In this document: positions 54,015 through 63,814 of the stretch, in pieces | How positions within the stretch are numbered: the first letter of the stretch is position 1 | Layout: every line of letters starts with the position of its first letter | NCBI RefSeq assembly: GCF_000374565.1 | Contig: NZ_KB894704.1 | Coordinates: forward strand, 1-64,000 | Length of the DNA: 64,000 nucleotides | Source: Siminovitchia fordii DSM 16014 = CIP 108821 | GTDB taxonomy: Bacteria > Bacillota > Bacilli > Bacillales > Bacillaceae_C | Reading direction: 5' to 3' | Position numbers and translations under genes: made by a program | Notes under the pieces: generated by a model | Told to the model about the DNA's origin: nothing | The model's database searches: none | Seen by the model: only the letters and a program-made list of their open reading frames with translations

Positions 54015-54744
54015 ATTGATATTGCTCCCTCAATCGGTAGGCTTTCCCTGGATAATCGGTAATAATGGCCGAACAATCGATTGCAAAGAGCCTCTTCATG
54101 TCTTTCTCTTTGTTTACTGTATATGGTCTGACAGCAATACCGCATGCCATAGTGTCTATGATTTCCCGATCGGAAATTGATTTAAGCTTAGGGTGAATAC
54201 CGCTTGCCCCAAGAGACGCTGCATATTCCCAAGGCTTGTATAAAACTTCATTGTATAATGGAGCTGTTATGATTGCAGGTGCGATTTCCTTGCAGTGAAC
54301 AAGTGATTTGTGGTTGAACGAAGAAATAAGCACCCTTCTTTCAAGGCAATACTCATGTACCAATTCAACGACCTTTTCTTCCATACCTCTATATGGGTTT
54401 ACCGCATTTTTCAATTCAATATTACATAACAGATCATTGGCTTCCAACCATTCAAATACTTCTCGCAAAGAAGGAATCCGGCAACTTTTTTTAAAAAAAT
54501 GGAGCGAATGGTAGTTAGCTTTTAGTTTGGATAACTCGCTGTATGTGAGTTCGTTAACATAGCCGCTCCCATTCGTGGTCCTGTCGACAGTGAGGTCATG
54601 AATAACAGCAATCTCCCCATCTGCCGTTAATTGTACATCAAGCTCAATACCATCAGCCCCATCAATTTCTGCCGCAACAAAGGCTTCCATTGTATTTTCC
54701 GGGTGAGTACCGGCAGATCCCCGATGTGCAAAAATAAATGTCAT
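54013..54744 (-). CDS. yqiK: Glycerophosphodiester phosphodiesterase
   Basis: A 243-residue cytoplasmic GDPD that hydrolyses glycerophosphodiesters to glycerol 3-phosphate and an alcohol. Catalytic His and metal ligands are in AHRGSAGTHPENTMEAF, GIELDVQLTADGEIAVIHDL and VDRTTNGSG; NIELKN follows. There is no signal peptide, unlike secreted GlpQ. It sits just downstream of spo0A on the same strand, as in B. subtilis. Confidence 0.92.
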   Translation of the reverse strand: MTFIFAHRGSAGTHPENTMEAFVAAEIDGADGIELDVQLTADGEIAVIHDLTVDRTTNGSGYVNELTYSELSKLKANYHSLHFFKKSCRIPSLREVFEWLEANDLLCNIELKNAVNPYRGMEEKVVELVHEYCLERRVLISSFNHKSLVHCKEIAPAIITAPLYNEVLYKPWEYAASLGASGIHPKLKSISDREIIDTMACGIAVRPYTVNKEKDMKRLFAIDCSAIITDYPGKAYRLREQYQ

Positions 54745-54837
54745 CTGCTCACCGCCTAAAGTAGGATAATTACATCATACCCTTTTTAGGCATCATATGC
54801 AGGAAAGATGATTGGCGAGAATTAAAATCGATCTTTT

Positions 54838-55620
54838 TTAAGAAGCTTTATGCTCCAGCCGCAATTTATCTGCAACCATGGCGATGAACTCACTATTTGT
54901 CGGTTTAGCTTTTGACATGCTCACAGTATAGCCGAATAAAGAAGAGATGGCATCTATATTCCCTCGGCTCCAGGCAACCTCGATGGCATGTCGTATAGCT
55001 CTTTCAACACGACTTGCTGTTGTATTGAATTTCTTTGCGATATCCGGGTAAAGGACTTTTGTGATGGCTCCTAAAAGTTCAATATCGTGATAAACCATGG
55101 AAATGGCTTCACGCAAATATAAATACCCCTTTATGTGCGCAGGAACTCCAATTTCGTGGATGACTGATGTGATGCTTGCTTCTAGATTTTGAGGCTTCTT
55201 CTCCTCCTGGACTTTGGAAGCCGTTGTTGATTTAAAGGAAGGGACACCCTTTTCACTGACACCACGAATATGGTTTGCCAAATATTCCATATCAAATGGC
55301 TTAAGTATAAAATAAGACGCGCCGAGTTCTACTGCTTTTGTCGTTACATCCTCTTGGCCAAAGGCCGTCAGCATAATCACATTTGGAAATCGAATGTCGG
55401 AGTTCCGTAATCTTTCAAGTACTCCCAAACCGTCCAAGTGAGGCATGATAATGTCCAATACCAAAACATCCGGCTCCACCTTTTCCAGTAAATTCAAACA
55501 TTCCTGTCCATTGTGAGCGGTTCCAATCACTTCAATATCAGGCTGGGTTGACATATAATCCTCTAATAAAGAAACTAGTTCACGGTTATCATCAGCAAGT
55601 ACGACTTTTATTTTATTCAA
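54838..55620 (-). CDS. spo0A: Master sporulation response regulator Spo0A
   Basis: A 260-residue response regulator that turns on sporulation, sinI and spoIIA and is phosphorylated through the phosphorelay. Receiver domain: [14 protein letters not shown] with acidic pocket at 10-11, phospho-acceptor Asp56 in [15 protein letters not shown], Thr in MLTAFGQED and Lys in ILKPFDME. The C-terminal DNA-binding domain has [20 protein letters not shown]. The start is TTG 55620 with GGGGAGG upstream. A perfect 0A box lies upstream, consistent with autoregulation. Confidence 0.98.
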   Translation of the reverse strand: MNKIKVVLADDNRELVSLLEDYMSTQPDIEVIGTAHNGQECLNLLEKVEPDVLVLDIIMPHLDGLGVLERLRNSDIRFPNVIMLTAFGQEDVTTKAVELGASYFILKPFDMEYLANHIRGVSEKGVPSFKSTTASKVQEEKKPQNLEASITSVIHEIGVPAHIKGYLYLREAISMVYHDIELLGAITKVLYPDIAKKFNTTASRVERAIRHAIEVAWSRGNIDAISSLFGYTVSMSKAKPTNSEFIAMVADKLRLEHKAS

Positions 55621-55802
55621 ATCTCTTCCTCCCCATCATAAAAAAGAATAAATATTGCTTTTACTATATTCTAACAAACAAATACGCCAACGAAAGTTAA
55701 ATTCCTTTAAATTCTTTTAAAATAAGGAAAAAATACATTTAATGCTTAAATTTGCTATTATTTTCAACTGCATTCGCCATCTTTCGATAAAAAACACTAT
55801 AA

Positions 55803-55810
55803 TTGTCGAA
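55803..55810. promoter_or_regulatory. Spo0A box upstream of spo0A
   Basis: TTGTCGAA, a perfect 0A box, about 185 bases upstream of the spo0A start in the spoIVB-spo0A gap. Spo0A~P controls its own gene in B. subtilis through such boxes. Confidence 0.55.
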
Positions 55811-55826
55811 TTTTCTTTAGATACTC

Positions 55827-55856
55827 ATAAAAAAAGAGGGCAAGAGGCCCTCTTCA
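55827..55856 (-). terminator. Intrinsic terminator after spoIVB
   Basis: On the minus strand AGAGGGC (55853-55847) pairs with GCCCTCT (55841-55835), followed by a T-run. It overlaps the spoIVB stop codon. Confidence 0.85.
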
Positions 55857-57143
55857 ACCAACTTTATCTAAGTTGTTCTCGCGCTCATAAATATCGATTC
55901 CCGCTTCATGCAGCATCCATTCGATATGAACACCATAGCCGGAGGTCGGATCATTCACGAAAACGTGGGTGACTGCACCGATCAATTTTCCGTTTTGTAT
56001 AATCGGGCTTCCGCTCATCCCTTGAACAATCCCACCGGTTTTATTCAATAGCCGTTTATCTGTCACTTTAATGACCATCCCTTTTGTGGCAGGAAATTTT
56101 TGAGGAATGGTGCTGACAATCTCAATGTCATAAGGCTCAACTTGATTTCCTTCTACGACCGTCAATATTTTTGCCGGTCCTTCTTTTACTTGATGGGATA
56201 ACCCTATTGGCATTGCCTTATCCATTGCTCCATTTTTAATTTCTTTGTTAAGTTTTCCAAATATCCCGAACGGACTATTTAAGGTGATGTTGCCTATTAC
56301 CTCACGGTTACCCGAAAAACGAGCCAACTTTTCCCCGGGATTGCCATTTTTCCCTTTTTCAATGGATGTTACAGTGGACTTTACAATTTGTCCGTTATCA
56401 ACAACTATTGGCTTTTTTGTGTCGATATCTGAAATAACATGACCCAATGCCCCGTACTTTTTTGATTTCGGTTCATAAAATGTCATTGTTCCGATACCAG
56501 CAGCCGAGTCCCTTATATATAACCCCAATTTATATTCTTGTTCCTTTTCATCCTTCAGCGGCAGCAGTTTGGTTTGAAATTGCTCTTTTTCACGTTGGAC
56601 GGTCAAATCAAGCGCTTTTCCCCTCTTTCCGGCATCTTCCACAACCGGTGCCACTTGCTCCATATTTTCGATCTTTTTACCGTTGATTTTTGTAATAATG
56701 TCCCCTACCTGAATCCCTGCCTCTTCTCCAGGTGATGCCTTGGCCTCTTTTGTTGAAACCAGATGATGGCCGACCACAAGCACTCCCAGAGTATTCAGCC
56801 TAACACCGATTGATTGGCCACCAGGGAAAACCTTGAAGTTTTTTAGGACATTCACATCAACTTTTTTTACAGGGAGGCCGGCAATTTGCAGGAAAAGCTC
56901 GTCCTTTCCAGGAGACTCAGCGTTTAATGAAACGGAATTTGCCTGTTCCGAGTACGTAAAGTTTTCAGGGGAATCCGCCATCGCAGTGACGGTTTCGCCT
57001 TTTGGAATCACATGCTCCTGCCCCTCCAGCAAAGTAATATTTGACGGGATTTTAATATACTGCTGAAAAGGATTGGAAAAGCCTAGAAGAAGAAGTGAAA
57101 CAAGGAGAATTCCACCTGTCATTTGTCTCAGTCGATCTTTCAT
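55854..57143 (-). CDS. spoIVB: SpoIVB signalling serine peptidase
   Basis: Forespore-made secreted protease that triggers pro-sigma-K processing in the mother cell. Membrane anchor [11 protein letters not shown] near the N-terminus, PDZ domain ([20 protein letters not shown]), and the S55 peptidase domain with His in [12 protein letters not shown] and the nucleophile Ser in [14 protein letters not shown] 57143 gives 429 residues, close to the family; the frame is open 18 codons upstream. Expected sigma-G/F expression from the family. It lies between recN and spo0A as in B. subtilis. Confidence 0.95.
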   Translation of the reverse strand: MKDRLRQMTGGILLVSLLLLGFSNPFQQYIKIPSNITLLEGQEHVIPKGETVTAMADSPENFTYSEQANSVSLNAESPGKDELFLQIAGLPVKKVDVNVLKNFKVFPGGQSIGVRLNTLGVLVVGHHLVSTKEAKASPGEEAGIQVGDIITKINGKKIENMEQVAPVVEDAGKRGKALDLTVQREKEQFQTKLLPLKDEKEQEYKLGLYIRDSAAGIGTMTFYEPKSKKYGALGHVISDIDTKKPIVVDNGQIVKSTVTSIEKGKNGNPGEKLARFSGNREVIGNITLNSPFGIFGKLNKEIKNGAMDKAMPIGLSHQVKEGPAKILTVVEGNQVEPYDIEIVSTIPQKFPATKGMVIKVTDKRLLNKTGGIVQGMSGSPIIQNGKLIGAVTHVFVNDPTSGYGVHIEWMLHEAGIDIYERENNLDKVG

Positions 57144-57262
57144 AAGTCCATTTTCACTCTCCTCGCCTTCTAGTCCACAATTATAATTTGACCTCACGGG
57201 CGAGCATTTATAACCGAGAGCGGGAAAAAAAGATGCCCAATGAAGGATAGGATTACAAACTT

Positions 57263-58936
57263 TTAATTGTTTTTCAATGTATAGGCAGACTCAACCAGTT
57301 CCTTGGCATGTTTTTTCGTAATTGCAGTGATTTCAGTTCCGGAGATCATTCGACCAATCTCATTTATTTTCTCAGCTTTATTTAGGTTTTTAATCGCTGT
57401 CCGCGTTCTTCCATCTGTGATTTTTTTCGATATAAGCAAATGGTTATCAGCCATCGCCGCTACCTGAGGCAAATGCGAAATACAAAGCACTTGTGAGTAT
57501 TTGGAAATATGGTGGATCTTTTCAGCCATGGCTTGGGCCACCCTGCCGCTTACACCTGTATCTACTTCATCAAAAATTACGGATGTGACCCTTTTTGAAA
57601 AAATGGTTTTAAGCGCAAGCATGATTCTGGATAATTCTCCTCCGGATGCTACCTTTGATAGAGGCTTCAGAGGCTCCCCCGGATTAGTTGAAAGATAAAA
57701 TTGGACGTCATCCAATCCGTTTATATTTTCTTCTTGCTTTTGAAATACTACTTCAAAAACGGTCTTATCCATGTAGAGTACCTTTAATTCCTTATGAATG
57801 GCGCTCTTTAGTTTTTCTGCCCATTTTTTTCGCAGCCGGCTTAATTGTTCACCGATCTCCAGGACTTCTACCCTTAGGGAAGACCTTTCCTCTTGAAGTT
57901 GTTCAATCCTGCTGTCACGGTGGATAATAGATTCCAATTCATCTTTTATCTTATCCAAATAATCAAGAATATCTCCTACTGTAAAGCCATATTTCCTTTT
58001 AAGTTGATTGATCTCATTCAACCGCATTTCAATTTCGTTTAATCTGTGTGGATCAAACTCCAATAAATCAAGTTCGTTCCTGATTGCCCTTGCTGTATCC
58101 TCAAGCAGATAAAAACTATTTGAGACTGCTTCGAACATTTCCTGGTACCTGTTGTCTATTTCGGCAGCAGCCTCCAAGACACCCATGGCCTGTCCGACAA
58201 AATCCAGTCCTTTTTGGTCATCTTGAAGATTTTCATACCCTGCTTTAAGCGATTCAAACAGTTTTTCATAATTGACCAGGCGCCTCTTTTCCTCTTCAAG
58301 CATCTCATCTTCGTTTAGTTTTAACCCTGCTTTCTCAATCTCCTGCACCTGAAACTGCAAGAGATCAAGCCTGTGTGCCATCTGCTGCTCATTTTTGCTC
58401 AATTCGTTTATTTTCTTTTCAATTTCAACCAATGTACTGTATTTCTTTCGATAGTCGACAAGTTTCTTCACTATTTCATCCTTGCCAAATTCATCAAGTA
58501 AAAATAGATGCATGGATTCGTTCATCAATTCCTGGTGTTCATGCTGGCCGTGGATATCGATCAAAGTGCCTCCCAAATCCCTCAAGACTGTAAGTGTCAC
58601 AAGCTTTCCGTTGATCCGGCAGACACTCTTTCCACTGTTTGAGATCTCACGACGCAGGACAAGCATCCCCTCTTCGATTTCAATGCCCAATTCGTCAGCT
58701 TTTGAACAGCAAGGATGATTGTCATGAATGAAAAAAAGGCCTTCAATTTCGGCTTTTGGCGCGCCATGGCGGACATACTCCGAGGAACTCCGCCCCCCGA
58801 CCAATAAATGCACCGCATCAATGATAATTGATTTTCCAGCGCCTGTTTCCCCTGTCAATACTGTAAGGCCTTCGGGAAAGGAAATGGAAATCTGGTCAAT
58901 GATTGCAAAATTTCTGATCGTCAACTCCTGTAACAA
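57263..58936 (-). CDS. recN: DNA repair protein RecN
   Basis: SMC-like ATPase that gathers DNA ends early in double-strand break repair; 557 residues. Walker [17 protein letters not shown], a central coiled-coil region (about 150-360, with [17 protein letters not shown]), signature LSRIMLALK after KVASGGE, and Walker [19 protein letters not shown]. The start is TTG 58936 with GGGGGGAAG upstream. It lies 16 bases after argR. Confidence 0.95.
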   Translation of the reverse strand: MLQELTIRNFAIIDQISISFPEGLTVLTGETGAGKSIIIDAVHLLVGGRSSSEYVRHGAPKAEIEGLFFIHDNHPCCSKADELGIEIEEGMLVLRREISNSGKSVCRINGKLVTLTVLRDLGGTLIDIHGQHEHQELMNESMHLFLLDEFGKDEIVKKLVDYRKKYSTLVEIEKKINELSKNEQQMAHRLDLLQFQVQEIEKAGLKLNEDEMLEEEKRRLVNYEKLFESLKAGYENLQDDQKGLDFVGQAMGVLEAAAEIDNRYQEMFEAVSNSFYLLEDTARAIRNELDLLEFDPHRLNEIEMRLNEINQLKRKYGFTVGDILDYLDKIKDELESIIHRDSRIEQLQEERSSLRVEVLEIGEQLSRLRKKWAEKLKSAIHKELKVLYMDKTVFEVVFQKQEENINGLDDVQFYLSTNPGEPLKPLSKVASGGELSRIMLALKTIFSKRVTSVIFDEVDTGVSGRVAQAMAEKIHHISKYSQVLCISHLPQVAAMADNHLLISKKITDGRTRTAIKNLNKAEKINEIGRMISGTEITAITKKHAKELVESAYTLKNN

Positions 58937-58951
58937 AGGCTTCCCCCCTCA

Positions 58952-59401
58952 TTAGAGCATGTTTATAAAGCGCTCATTGATATCTTCAGCATTTTCTCGT
59001 GTTCTGCAAATGATAAGACATGTATCATCACCGCATATACATCCCATGATTTCGTCCCAATCAAGATTATCAATCAATGCCCCGATCGCCTGAGCATTAC
59101 CAGGAAGCGTTTTCAATACCAATAGGTTCTCCGTATTATCGATGCTGACAAAGGAGTCGGTCAGCGACCGTTTCAACTTTTGCAGCGGGTTGAAACGCTG
59201 GTCAGCCGGGAGACTGTATTTGTACCTGCCATCCGGTAATGGCACTTTTACAAGGTGCAATTCTTTTATATCACGTGATACTGTCGCCTGTGTTACATTG
59301 AATCCCTGATTTTTAAGATAATCAACCAGTTCATCCTGCGTTTCTATTTCTTTATTTCCAATCACTTCACGGATTTTTAAATGCCGTCGTCCTTTACTCA
59401 A
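58952..59401 (-). CDS. argR: Arginine repressor ArgR/AhrC
   Basis: Hexameric arginine-dependent regulator, 149 residues. The winged helix holds [20 protein letters not shown] and [14 protein letters not shown]; the C-terminal arginine-binding part has [20 protein letters not shown] and [15 protein letters not shown] 59401 ([14 protein letters not shown]) with GAGGTGG five bases upstream gives exactly the AhrC length; GTG 59410 overlaps that ribosome site. Confidence 0.95.
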   Translation of the reverse strand: MSKGRRHLKIREVIGNKEIETQDELVDYLKNQGFNVTQATVSRDIKELHLVKVPLPDGRYKYSLPADQRFNPLQKLKRSLTDSFVSIDNTENLLVLKTLPGNAQAIGALIDNLDWDEIMGCICGDDTCLIICRTRENAEDINERFINML

Positions 59402-59768
59402 TTTATCCACCTCATTGAATTTACAACATATTGTATTTTTATACGTTCACTATCAAGTATTATAATTAACCAAAAACAAAGGCGCAAGCGCCTGGTTTTG
59501 GACAGCAGATTGAAAAGATACTCCTAAGGAGGTGCAAGAGTCCATTCTTTTCGTAATGAAGCTAAACTGGCGCTGTAAGAGGCACAGTGTGCCTTCTACA
59601 GCGCCTGATTTCATCCCTAGACTAGAAGGCACTCGGCAAGTCCAAGATCAGGGAGCGACGTCCTGTCGCTTTTGCCTGTATAAGACTTCCTGACTATCAA
59701 ACAGGACACAGCCTATTCAAATATAGAGTATTCAACAAAACACAAGAAAAAAGGGCAATCTTCTAAGA
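59402..59768. repeat. Hairpin-rich intergenic stretch, probable dispersed repeat
   Basis: No gene is seen. It holds a series of palindromes: GGCGCAAGCGCC (59481-59492), GGCGCTGTA...TACAGCGCC (about 59570-59605) with an inner GGCACAGTGTGCC, and AGCGACGTCCTGTCGCT (about 59656-59672). Such composite units with GGCGCTG and GCGAC pieces are common small repeats in Bacillus genomes. A poorer relative lies at 29442-29555. Confidence 0.5.
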
Positions 59769-59780
59769 TTATCCCTTTTC
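59747..59780 (-). terminator. Intrinsic terminator at the end of tlyA
   Basis: AAAGGG-C-AATCTT pairs with AAGATT-AT-CCCTTT; on the minus strand it is followed by TTTTTT. It overlaps the tlyA stop. Confidence 0.75.
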
Positions 59781-60611
59781 TGCATTTATTTTATTCAAAT
59801 TCTCATGGGCTTCTTTCACCACATCAGCGGCATTTATCCGGCTCCTGTCAGTTCCGATGGCAAGATCGCCTGCCCATCTCAGATGGATTAAAAATTCAAT
59901 ATTTCCTTCACCGCCTGTAATTGGGGAGTAGGAAAGGTTGATGATATCGTATCCCTCAGCCATCGCCATGTCCTTAATCTTTTGGATGACTTCTAAATGG
60001 ATCTTAGGATCACGGACAATTCCTTTTTTACCTACCTGCTCTTTTCCAGCTTCAAATTGCGGTTTAATAAGAGCGACAATATCGCTGAGCGGAACGAGTA
60101 GATTTTTTAAAACAGGCAGTATTAACCTCAGAGAGATAAATGAGACATCAATGGATGCAAAATTCGGTTTTTCCCCTGGAAAATCTTGAGGTGTAACATA
60201 CCGGAAGTTTGTCCTTTCCATTACGACCACCCGGTCATCCTGACGTAGTTTCCATGCAAGCTGATTGTATCCTACATCAAGTGCGTAGGACATTTTTGCG
60301 CCGTGCTGGAGCGCACAGTCCGTGAACCCCCCAGTTGATGCACCTATATCAAGCAGAATTTTGTCTTTGACCGACAATTCAAATGCGTTTAATGCTTTTT
60401 CCAGCTTCAAACCGCCCCTGCTTACATACGGTATCATGCTGCCTTTTACTTTTAGCGGAATATCATCATTCACTTTCTCTCCCGGCTTGTCCAACCGCGT
60501 CTCATTTGAAAAAACAAGCCCTGCCATGACAGCTCTCTTTGCTTTCTCTCTTGTATCAATCAATCCTCTTTCAACCAATAAAACGTCAAGTCTTTTTTTC
60601 TTGGCTTTCAT
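59769..60611 (-). CDS. tlyA: TlyA family rRNA 2'-O-methyltransferase (YqxC)
   Basis: A 280-residue protein with an N-terminal S4 RNA-binding domain (RLDVLLVERGLIDTREKAKR) and an FtsJ-type methyltransferase domain with the SAM loop LLDIGASTGGFTDCALQHGA. TlyA methylates rRNA in mycobacteria; it was earlier named a hemolysin. It starts four bases after dxs and ends the ispA-OLE-oapA-dxs-tlyA run. Confidence 0.92.
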   Translation of the reverse strand: MKAKKKRLDVLLVERGLIDTREKAKRAVMAGLVFSNETRLDKPGEKVNDDIPLKVKGSMIPYVSRGGLKLEKALNAFELSVKDKILLDIGASTGGFTDCALQHGAKMSYALDVGYNQLAWKLRQDDRVVVMERTNFRYVTPQDFPGEKPNFASIDVSFISLRLILPVLKNLLVPLSDIVALIKPQFEAGKEQVGKKGIVRDPKIHLEVIQKIKDMAMAEGYDIINLSYSPITGGEGNIEFLIHLRWAGDLAIGTDRSRINAADVVKEAHENLNKINAEKG

Positions 60612-60615
60612 CTTT

Positions 60616-62508
60616 TCAGGCCCTTTTTTGCTTTTTTGGCATAAGCGATTTTATTTTTACCACGATATTTTCCGGAGTCAATCCTATTTCATCCAAAAGT
60701 TCCTTAACACTTCCGTGTTCGATAAAACGATCAGGAATGCCAAGACGGTCAACAAACGAATGATGGTATCCATGATCATGTGCAAACTCCAGTACTGCAC
60801 TCCCAAACCCTCCTTGAAGGACAGCTTCTTCAATTGTAAGGACAGGGATATGTGCCTGAAAAATATCGTGGAGCATCGATTCATCCATTGGCTTGATGAA
60901 TCGGGCATTGACAACCTGAACTGATATACCCTGCTTTTCCAAACGGTTCGCTGCTTCCAGCGCCATAGGTATGGTCGTGCCAAATGTCAAAATGACGGCA
61001 TCTTTCCCCTTCCTCAACACTTCCCATGAACCGATTGGAATTTGCTTCAACTCTTCATCCATTGAAACCCCGTAACCATTGCCGCGCGGAAAGCGGAGTG
61101 TAATCGGACCGTCATCATATTTCAAGGCCGTGTAAACCATATGCTGGCCCTCATTTTCGTCTTTTGGCATCATCAAGACCATGTTTGGCAGGTTCCTTAA
61201 AAAAGCGACATCGAATACGCCCTGATGAGTTTCGCCATCAGCCCCGACAAGACCGGCACGATCGACTCCTATAAAGACATTCAGGTTCTGTCTACTTATA
61301 TCATGCAGCACCTGATCATAGGCTCTCTGCAAAAAAGTGGAATATATAGCCAAAAAAGGCTTCATTTTTTGCGTAGCCAAACCTGCTGCCATTGTTGCCG
61401 CATGTTGCTCCGCGATCCCCACATCGAACATCCGGTCTGGAAACTCGGAAGCGAACCCTTCCAGTTTCGAACCGACCGGCATGGCCGGAGTAATGGCTAC
61501 AATACGCTCATCATCCCTCGCAAGCCTTCTGACAGTTTCACTTACTAAAGCGCTCCAGGAAGGCGGAGTATTGACAGGCTTAATAAAGTCCCCCGTTTCA
61601 ATCTTGTACTGGCCAGTTCCATGCCAAGTCCCGATTTTGTCATGCTCAGCGGGGCTGTAACCTTTTCCTTTTTTCGTTAAGACATGTAAAAGGACAGGGC
61701 CTTTTGTTTTCTTGGCATATGCAAGGTTTTCAAATAATGCATCATAATCGTGACCATCGACAGGACCAAGGTAGGTAAAGCCCAATTCTTCAAAAAAGAT
61801 CCCGGAAACAAGCATGTATTTTAAGCTGTCTTTCACTTTTTCAGCGGTGGCAGCCAGCTTTCCTCCAACTGCAGGAATTTTTTTCAATAAATAATCAAGC
61901 TCTTCCTTTGCCCATTTATATTTTCCGGCTGTCCGGAGCCGTCCCAGAACATTATGAAGTGCACCTACATTCGGTGCAATCGACATTTCATTGTCATTCA
62001 GCACGACAATGATGTCTTTTTGTTCATGTCCGATATGATTCAGGGCTTCCAAAGCCATTCCGCCCGTAAGAGCCCCATCTCCGATGACAGGGATCACATA
62101 ATTGTCTTCTTTTTTCACATCTCTTGCTATGGCCATTCCCATTGCAGCAGATAAAGATGTAGAGCTGTGTCCTGTTTCCCATACATCATGTACGCTTTCG
62201 GATATCTTTGGAAATCCGCATAACCCTTGGTACTGGCGTAAAGTATCAAATTGGCCAGCCCTTCCTGTCAAAATTTTATGCACATAGGATTGGTGGCCCA
62301 CATCCCAAAGGATCTTATCTTTTGGGCTGTCAAAGCATTTATGAAGAGCAATGGTCAATTCGACCACACCCAAATTCGGACCGATATGTCCGCCGGTTTT
62401 AGACAATGTTTCGATGAGGAATCGACGAATGTCAGAGCTCAATTCCTCCAATTGTTCTTTATTCAGACCTTTAAGAAAAGAAGGATCTTTAATTGACATG
62501 AGATCCAA
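60616..62508 (-). CDS. dxs: 1-Deoxy-D-xylulose-5-phosphate synthase
   Basis: First enzyme of the MEP isoprenoid pathway: joins pyruvate and glyceraldehyde 3-phosphate with TPP. TPP motif [20 protein letters not shown]...[23 protein letters not shown] near the start, and [14 protein letters not shown] plus [15 protein letters not shown] in the C-terminal half. TTG 62508 gives [13 protein letters not shown], matching the B. subtilis start; GTG 62517 is the alternative. Together with ispA it makes isoprenoid precursors; the OLE/oapA pair separates the two. Confidence 0.94.
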   Translation of the reverse strand: MDLMSIKDPSFLKGLNKEQLEELSSDIRRFLIETLSKTGGHIGPNLGVVELTIALHKCFDSPKDKILWDVGHQSYVHKILTGRAGQFDTLRQYQGLCGFPKISESVHDVWETGHSSTSLSAAMGMAIARDVKKEDNYVIPVIGDGALTGGMALEALNHIGHEQKDIIVVLNDNEMSIAPNVGALHNVLGRLRTAGKYKWAKEELDYLLKKIPAVGGKLAATAEKVKDSLKYMLVSGIFFEELGFTYLGPVDGHDYDALFENLAYAKKTKGPVLLHVLTKKGKGYSPAEHDKIGTWHGTGQYKIETGDFIKPVNTPPSWSALVSETVRRLARDDERIVAITPAMPVGSKLEGFASEFPDRMFDVGIAEQHAATMAAGLATQKMKPFLAIYSTFLQRAYDQVLHDISRQNLNVFIGVDRAGLVGADGETHQGVFDVAFLRNLPNMVLMMPKDENEGQHMVYTALKYDDGPITLRFPRGNGYGVSMDEELKQIPIGSWEVLRKGKDAVILTFGTTIPMALEAANRLEKQGISVQVVNARFIKPMDESMLHDIFQAHIPVLTIEEAVLQGGFGSAVLEFAHDHGYHHSFVDRLGIPDRFIEHGSVKELLDEIGLTPENIVVKIKSLMPKKQKRA

Positions 62509-62517
62509 AAGGATCAC

Positions 62518-63132
62518 TCACTTTCGTTTCTTGTTTTTTTTCTTCGGCTTTTTCTTCTTATTGTCTTTAATGATTGTGAGATGCATTCTTTCTTCAAGAA
62601 ATTGCATCACCTTTCCCACACGAAAAATGATATCGCGGGAATGGGAAATGGCAAGAGATTTGCCAAGAGCTTTTCCACCAACTGTCAGTGCTGCAATTAA
62701 GCTTGTCAGCCCCACATTGATTGCATATTCTGCAGGTGAGGCGTTAGAAAGACCTGCGCTTTTGACTATTTGAATGACAACGAGGGCAGAAGCGGTCCCG
62801 CTTATGATGCCGGATATGTCCCCTATGACATCATTGCAGAAGCTCGCCACACGATCGGCATTCCTCACTATCCGGATGGAATGTTTAGCACCGTATATTT
62901 TTTTTGAAGCCATTGAATGGAATGGTGTCTCATTTGCAGCAGCTGCAGCAATCCCAATCATATCAAAAAAGATCCCGATTAATACAATAAACAGAACAAC
63001 AAGAAGGCCATATGTCCATGATACTCCGATCAGGACACCGTTAGATGCAATTGAAAAAATAGCCGCTAACACAAATGTGATAACGGCAATGCTAATACTC
63101 CATTTTATGGAATTTTTTATCAATTCATTCAT
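62518..63132 (-). CDS. oapA: OapA-like membrane protein (OLE RNA-associated, DUF21/CNNM-like)
   Basis: A protein of about 204 residues with three or four membrane segments (ISIAVITFVLAAIFSIAS; LLVVLFIVLIGIFFDMIGIA; SGIISGTASALVVIQIV) and a very basic tail KKKKPKKKNKKRK. GIFFDMIGIAAAAANETPFH and the following loop resemble the DUF21 domain of CNNM/CorB-type magnesium proteins. OapA of Halalkalibacterium halodurans is such a protein, binds OLE RNA and lies upstream of dxs, exactly as here. ATG 63132 or GTG 63150 are possible starts. Identification rests on topology and locus. Confidence 0.78.
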   Translation of the reverse strand: MNELIKNSIKWSISIAVITFVLAAIFSIASNGVLIGVSWTYGLLVVLFIVLIGIFFDMIGIAAAAANETPFHSMASKKIYGAKHSIRIVRNADRVASFCNDVIGDISGIISGTASALVVIQIVKSAGLSNASPAEYAINVGLTSLIAALTVGGKALGKSLAISHSRDIIFRVGKVMQFLEERMHLTIIKDNKKKKPKKKNKKRK

Positions 63133-63169
63133 AATTAACTTTACAATCACCGTTCTTCTTATTAAACTC

Positions 63170-63775
63170 GGATGGTCATAAGAAGAGTTAAAATTACGGC
63201 TTAGGTCCAGTAGGTTTTCCCAGACAGGTACCGCATGTCGCCATGACGGCGGTTTCCCTTTAAACCCATCTTGGCATTGTCACCAAATGCCAGACTGGAT
63301 TGCCACTTAGTCCGCACTATAATCCTCTTCAAATGTCTCATGGAACAGTCTAGGAGATTTCCCCAACAGCCTTTAACCTGGTTCCTAGCCTCTTTTGCAA
63401 AACTGATTTCATATGGACTGAAGAAAACAGCACGATGGCCAACCGAACTGCTCTCTTATAACCATAATCCCCTCTAGCTTCACTCAAGGCAGGCTACGCT
63501 GCTAGTGATGCCCTTCATCACATCGCAGGTCTATACTTCGCTTTCGTGCAATGCATTTAAGCCAGCCGAAAATGGCGAAGCCTCCGCGGTAAAAGGGTCT
63601 ACGCCCACATGCCTTTGCGGATCGCCCTTATACCTTTACTCCCAGCTCCGACCCAAAGCTGGGCTCTTCAAGCCGGAACAAGGAACTTCATCGATGTGCC
63701 CTTTAGTGAATTTTTAGGCTCACCTTCAGAACCGGTAGGCCGACTAGAATACTGCACCACCCGATAATCTGCAGA
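63170..63775 (-). ncRNA. ole: OLE RNA (ornate large extremophilic RNA), approximate bounds
   Basis: Between the ispA stop (63815) and oapA there are about 680 bases without a credible gene. They are clearly richer in G and C than other gaps in the window and full of local hairpins, for example CCCAGCT / AGCTGGG (63640-63646 with 63657-63663). OLE RNA is a highly structured RNA of about 600 nt that lies between ispA and oapA-dxs in many Bacilli and anaerobic Firmicutes and forms a membrane complex with OapA. Size, place and neighbour all fit. I could not fold it or match it to the covariance model, so the ends are estimates. Confidence 0.78.
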
Positions 63776-63814
63776 AATTATACCATAATCGGTGTTCCAA
63801 TACAAACATTAGTA

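Noticed and set aside
63271-63717. Two open frames on the plus strand inside the gap between oapA and ispA
   Set aside because: No ribosome sites, odd composition (many Ser, Pro, Cys) and position within the presumed OLE RNA; treated as by-products of structured non-coding DNA.
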